Shown here piece by piece: positions 6,342 to 8,965 of a DNA stretch of 8,965 bases. This DNA is from Thermoprotei archaeon. GTDB taxonomy: Archaea; Thermoproteota; Methanomethylicia; Nezhaarchaeales; WYZ-LMO8. The position numbers were made by a program, and so were the translations under genes. Position 1 is the first letter of the stretch. Every line of letters begins with the position of its first letter. Under the pieces are notes generated by a model. The model was given only the letters and a program-made list of their open reading frames with translations. It was not told the DNA's origin and ran no database searches. The stretch covers positions 1-8,965 of the forward strand of contig QMSN01000033.1 of the NCBI GenBank assembly GCA_003650865.1, written 5' to 3'.

Positions 6342-7795
6342 ACGTCGTCTACGACCTCATGAGCATAGTGATACCCTTTCACAGACAAACAGGGATCCCT
6401 GGAAAAGTGGCAGGAGCCCTTTTCGTCGCGAGGAATATTGTTGATTGCATACCCGTTCTCCACATGCCAGCTGGCTGTGCATACCATCGGAGGCTCATCC
6501 CCTTCAACTTAGCGATCCTTCCACACGCGATATGTACGAACCTCACAGAGACCGATGCTGTATTTGGTGGTGAGGAGAAGCTTATTGATGCCTTAGTTGC
6601 CGTTTACAAGTGGTATCATCCCGCAATGATTATGATCATAACGGGATGCACCCCGGATATCGTAGGAGATGATATTGGTGAATGCGTAGAAAGTGCGAGG
6701 AAGAGGGGTGTCGAATGCCCCATCATCGTCGTCAGCAATGTGAAGTTCTATTCGCTTTCAAGGGGGATTAATGCTGCCCTCATAGCATTGACGGAAAACC
6801 TCATGGAAAAAGCCGAGTGTCGACATGATCGGTACGTCAACATTTTCTCGTTAAGCTTCCATGGAGGGGGCCTCAACGTCAAGGAACTTGAAAGCTTAAT
6901 CAAAGAAGCTGGCGCCGCAATTAACCATGTATACCTGTACCACAATACGACTAAAGACCTCAAAGAGTTTCCAAAGGCAAAGCTGCTTATAGCAGATTAC
7001 TCGACTCAGTGGACTAACTTCGTTAAAGATCATCTAAAAATGGATGTCATCGCACTTCATAACCTCAGGGTATCTGGGCTTAAGAACCTATTTGATTGTT
7101 GCCTAGTTGGATTTAGCGGGACGAGTAGGCTTCTACTTGAAATAGGTAAAGCATTGAATATGGAGGGGGAATTTGAAGCCATTGCGAGAAAGAAGGAAGC
7201 CCTACTTAGAAATAAACTCGAAAAGCTGAGACGAAAACTCAGCAACATGAAGCTTGCGCTCCCCATGCAGCTATACGTCGGCGATGTTGGTTGGCTTGCC
7301 CTACGAGACCTAGGCGTTAAATGTGATTTACTCATAATGCATACTAAGAGTTTAGAAGTAGAGTATTATGAATCCGAGCTCAAGAAGCTTATAGATTTGA
7401 ACTTGAAGACCATAGAGGAGGTTCAAGGTTATCAACCTGAATTACTAATTAATCCATCTCCAGAAGAGGTCGTGAGTAAATCGAAGAGACTAGGAATAGA
7501 TGCAGTGGTATGCGGCTATCGTGAAAACCCTGTGAGATACGCTGCTCAAGGCATAAAGGCGATTTACACTCCTCTCTTAAATTTCAGCTTGAAAGCTGGA
7601 TACGTCACTGCACTAAATGTTTATGAGAAGTTCGCTGCGATATTGACCTCTTCAAATCCCTGCAGCAAGCCCCTACTATCACTCTTAGACTATGAAGGAG
7701 AATTTAGGCGAGATCTATCTAGCTTTTGGAGTGATATGTGTAAATTCTTCTATGAGGTATACCATGTCAAGGAGCCCCTCGAACAGAATTACTAA
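6338..7795 (+). CDS. Nitrogenase component-1-like subunit, alpha (NifD/NifE) type
   Basis: Presumed partner of the preceding chain in a heteromeric component 1, 485 aa. Landmarks are CIPVLHMPAGCAYHRR at 37-52 (C37, C47), NLTETDAVFGGEEKLIDAL at 68-86 (the very typical T-x-x-D-x-VFGG-x-x-K-L of NifD/NifE), TGCTPDIVGDDI at 102-113 (C104), and a late module PELLINPSPEE...GYVTALNVYEKF like the NifD C-terminal domain. The first classical cluster cysteine (GCxxxGA) is replaced in GKVAGALFVARNI. No cysteine aligns with NifD Cys275 (region LLIADYSTQWTNFV) and no histidine with His442 (region LLNFSLKAGYV), so FeMo-co is not bound and N2 fixation is very unlikely. Start is TTG with a strong site 7 nt upstream and a 4-nt overlap with the previous stop. 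It ends 16 nt from the convergent paralogue's stop. NifE-like scaffold and catalytic NifD-like roles cannot be separated here. Confidence 0.85.
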   Translation: MNVVYDLMSIVIPFHRQTGIPGKVAGALFVARNIVDCIPVLHMPAGCAYHRRLIPFNLAILPHAICTNLTETDAVFGGEEKLIDALVAVYKWYHPAMIMIITGCTPDIVGDDIGECVESARKRGVECPIIVVSNVKFYSLSRGINAALIALTENLMEKAECRHDRYVNIFSLSFHGGGLNVKELESLIKEAGAAINHVYLYHNTTKDLKEFPKAKLLIADYSTQWTNFVKDHLKMDVIALHNLRVSGLKNLFDCCLVGFSGTSRLLLEIGKALNMEGEFEAIARKKEALLRNKLEKLRRKLSNMKLALPMQLYVGDVGWLALRDLGVKCDLLIMHTKSLEVEYYESELKKLIDLNLKTIEEVQGYQPELLINPSPEEVVSKSKRLGIDAVVCGYRENPVRYAAQGIKAIYTPLLNFSLKAGYVTALNVYEKFAAILTSSNPCSKPLLSLLDYEGEFRRDLSSFWSDMCKFFYEVYHVKEPLEQNY

Positions 7796-7811
7796 AAGGG
7801 GGTCTATGCAG

Positions 7812-8965
7812 TCACGAAGAACCGTGGCTTACTTTAATAGACAAGTAGTTGTCAAGAGCTGGTCTAATCAACCTGGTCATTACTACATTGAAGACATCTG
7901 ACATAATGTTGTAAATCCCCGTGAACATGTAGTGCGTGAAGGCTATTGAAGAGAGTGTTGGATATGAATATAAGATGGTATCTGAAAAGATATGTCTTCG
8001 CTCAAGCTCTGTCCCCATGGAGATAGGCGATGGCTCAAGGCTTAAGATGTATTCCGCAAAACCAATGAAATTGTACTTAAACAACTTCTTGGCATGACTA
8101 ATCGTGAACTCTGCTCTAGGACAAGAGTATGTGACTAAGGCAGCTAATACTTCTAAGCATAATTCACCATGCAGACAATTTATCATAGATTTGAGGCGTG
8201 GAGGTTCTCCCGAAACTACAATTGGAAAGTCCTTTATAGATGCGATCTTATCTTTAATACGTTTAATTTTATCAATAACCCTATCTTCAAGCATCTTGAG
8301 GGTTTGTCCAGGTAACCCTACACCAAGAGCATCGGAGATCTTCTCAAGAAGGTTTCGAGAGGATTCTAGGCCATAGGGGTGCTCAACAATAATGTAGGGA
8401 ATGCCGTACTCCCTTTTCAAAGCCTCAGCTAGTCCAACTCCGTAACCCAAGACAATATTTAGGTCCGCTAAGGGGAGCTTTGAAAGGCTTTTAACTGAAC
8501 TTGGAACTATGCAATTCACTTTTACACCTAAAATTTTTAACCATTTTAATAGCTCCGCCAAGTCTTCATGAGAGCGTGCAACGTCGTACTGCCAGCCGAT
8601 GATATTTACTCGTTTCAAGCTTTTAATTGAGGTGGTGTTTGGCTGTGCGAAGCTGTCCTTATAGAGCTCGTAAAGCTTAAGTAAGCCAGCCTCCATGCCG
8701 GCTCCGACGTCACCTGATAAGCTGCTACAATCAACAAACTTTACACCGACCTTCTTTTCGAGCAGTGTGAAGTCGTCGCCTATTATTGACGGTACGGGTG
8801 ATACGAGGACTATTATGTCGTGGTAGGGGAAATGCTTTTTAGCGATGTCGATCACTATTTGGATGTCTCTAAGACTCCCATAAATCACTGATCTCTCTCT
8901 AGTTGCTGAGAAACTTGTCCATGCACTTGAGGAGTCTGTTACAGATCTAATGAGGGAGCCTGCCC
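7812..8965 (-). CDS. Third nitrogenase component-1-like subunit, beta type, N-terminus beyond the window
   Basis: The frame stays open to the right edge, so the GTG at 8888 is internal and the true start lies outside. About 383 residues are visible. Just upstream of that GTG the frame encodes AWTSFSATRERSVIYGS, the equivalent of the TSFSE...VFGG stretch that precedes the GDD motif in the family, which confirms the frame is real there. SIIGDDF, about 60 residues in, matches the LIGDD landmark, but the usual cysteine before it is Pro. VNIIGWQYD, LGYGVGLAEALKREYGIPYI and HPYGLESSRNLLEKIS parallel the subunit at 5067, so it is a paralogue of that chain. Cysteines near INCLHGELC and TYSCPR are not classical ligands. 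The two main N-terminal cysteine regions are out of view, so cluster binding cannot be judged. It is convergent with the nifD-like gene (16 nt between stops), so it belongs to another transcript. Confidence 0.82.
   Translation of the reverse strand, partial: AGSLIRSVTDSSSAWTSFSATRERSVIYGSLRDIQIVIDIAKKHFPYHDIIVLVSPVPSIIGDDFTLLEKKVGVKFVDCSSLSGDVGAGMEAGLLKLYELYKDSFAQPNTTSIKSLKRVNIIGWQYDVARSHEDLAELLKWLKILGVKVNCIVPSSVKSLSKLPLADLNIVLGYGVGLAEALKREYGIPYIIVEHPYGLESSRNLLEKISDALGVGLPGQTLKMLEDRVIDKIKRIKDKIASIKDFPIVVSGEPPRLKSMINCLHGELCLEVLAALVTYSCPRAEFTISHAKKLFKYNFIGFAEYILSLEPSPISMGTELERRHIFSDTILYSYPTLSSIAFTHYMFTGIYNIMSDVFNVVMTRLIRPALDNYLSIKVSHGSS

Noticed and set aside
6224..7335. Minus-strand frames at 6224-6487, 6748-6963 and 7057-7335
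   Set aside because: Antisense to the nifK-like and nifD-like genes, without homology or start signals.
4118..7795. Interpretation as a true Mo, V or Fe nitrogenase (nifHDK)
   Set aside because: The alpha-type chain has no counterpart of the Cys275 and His442 cofactor ligands, P-cluster ligands are incomplete, and the chains have diverged strongly from NifD/NifK.
7692..8376. Plus-strand frames at 7692-7901 and 8104-8376
   Set aside because: They overlap the ends of two well-supported convergent genes in wrong frames and lack coding character.
8886..8888. GTG at 8888 as the start of the third component-1 gene
   Set aside because: The frame continues uninterrupted to the window edge and encodes family-like sequence (AWTSFSATRERSVIYG) across this codon.
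1..8965. CRISPR arrays, tRNA or rRNA genes, transposases
   Set aside because: No regularly spaced repeats, cloverleaf-like segments, rRNA-like stretches or transposase motifs were seen; almost all bases are covered by coherent genes.

Overview
The window looks archaeal. Start regions carry GGTG-type Shine-Dalgarno sites or lie about 25 nt downstream of AT-rich TATA-like boxes, Arg is mostly AGG/AGA, the binding protein is held by an N-terminal membrane anchor with no lipobox, and the gene content (a CbiX/CfbA-type chelatase end, CbiL, NifH/NifDK-like proteins) is typical of archaeal tetrapyrrole metabolism. The lineage cannot be fixed from sequence alone. A methanogenic or alkane-metabolising archaeon, or a relative of one, is plausible but unproven.

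Layout. The left edge (to 103, + strand) holds the last 33 codons of a small CbiX/CfbA-like sirohydrochlorin metal chelatase. Three genes then run leftward on the minus strand, in transcription order: a class I SAM methyltransferase (4031 to 3246), a membrane-anchored substrate-binding protein with two tandem BtuF/FepB-like domains (about 3196 to 908), and CbiL, cobalt-factor II / precorrin-2 C20-methyltransferase (about 862 to 167). An 87-bp divergent promoter region separates them from a tightly coupled plus-strand operon: a NifH-like ATPase (4118-5080), a NifK/NifN-type subunit (5067-6341) and a NifD/NifE-type subunit (6338-7795), overlapping by 14 and 4 nt. A third component-1 paralogue, beta-type, lies convergently on the minus strand (7812 to the right edge) and is cut at its N-terminus.

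Reading of the system. The NifH-like protein has a complete P-loop and both [4Fe-4S] cysteines, so it should be a working ATP-dependent electron donor. The two linked component-1 proteins lack FeMo-cofactor ligands, so they are not a nitrogenase. Their cysteines at the P-cluster site are distributed unusually: each has a CX9C pair, and each lacks a different classical ligand. With a chelatase, a corrin-ring methyltransferase, a SAM methyltransferase and a metal/tetrapyrrole-type binding protein alongside, the best hypothesis is a nitrogenase-like reductase acting on a tetrapyrrole (nickel or cobalt) or related substrate. It would resemble the F430 enzyme CfbCD, but with a heterodimeric or three-paralogue component 1 instead of the homodimeric CfbD.

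A near-identical 17-bp dyad sits over the start codons of both the binding-protein gene and the nifH-like gene. It is in a different register relative to each start codon, which suggests a shared operator linking the two divergent transcription units.
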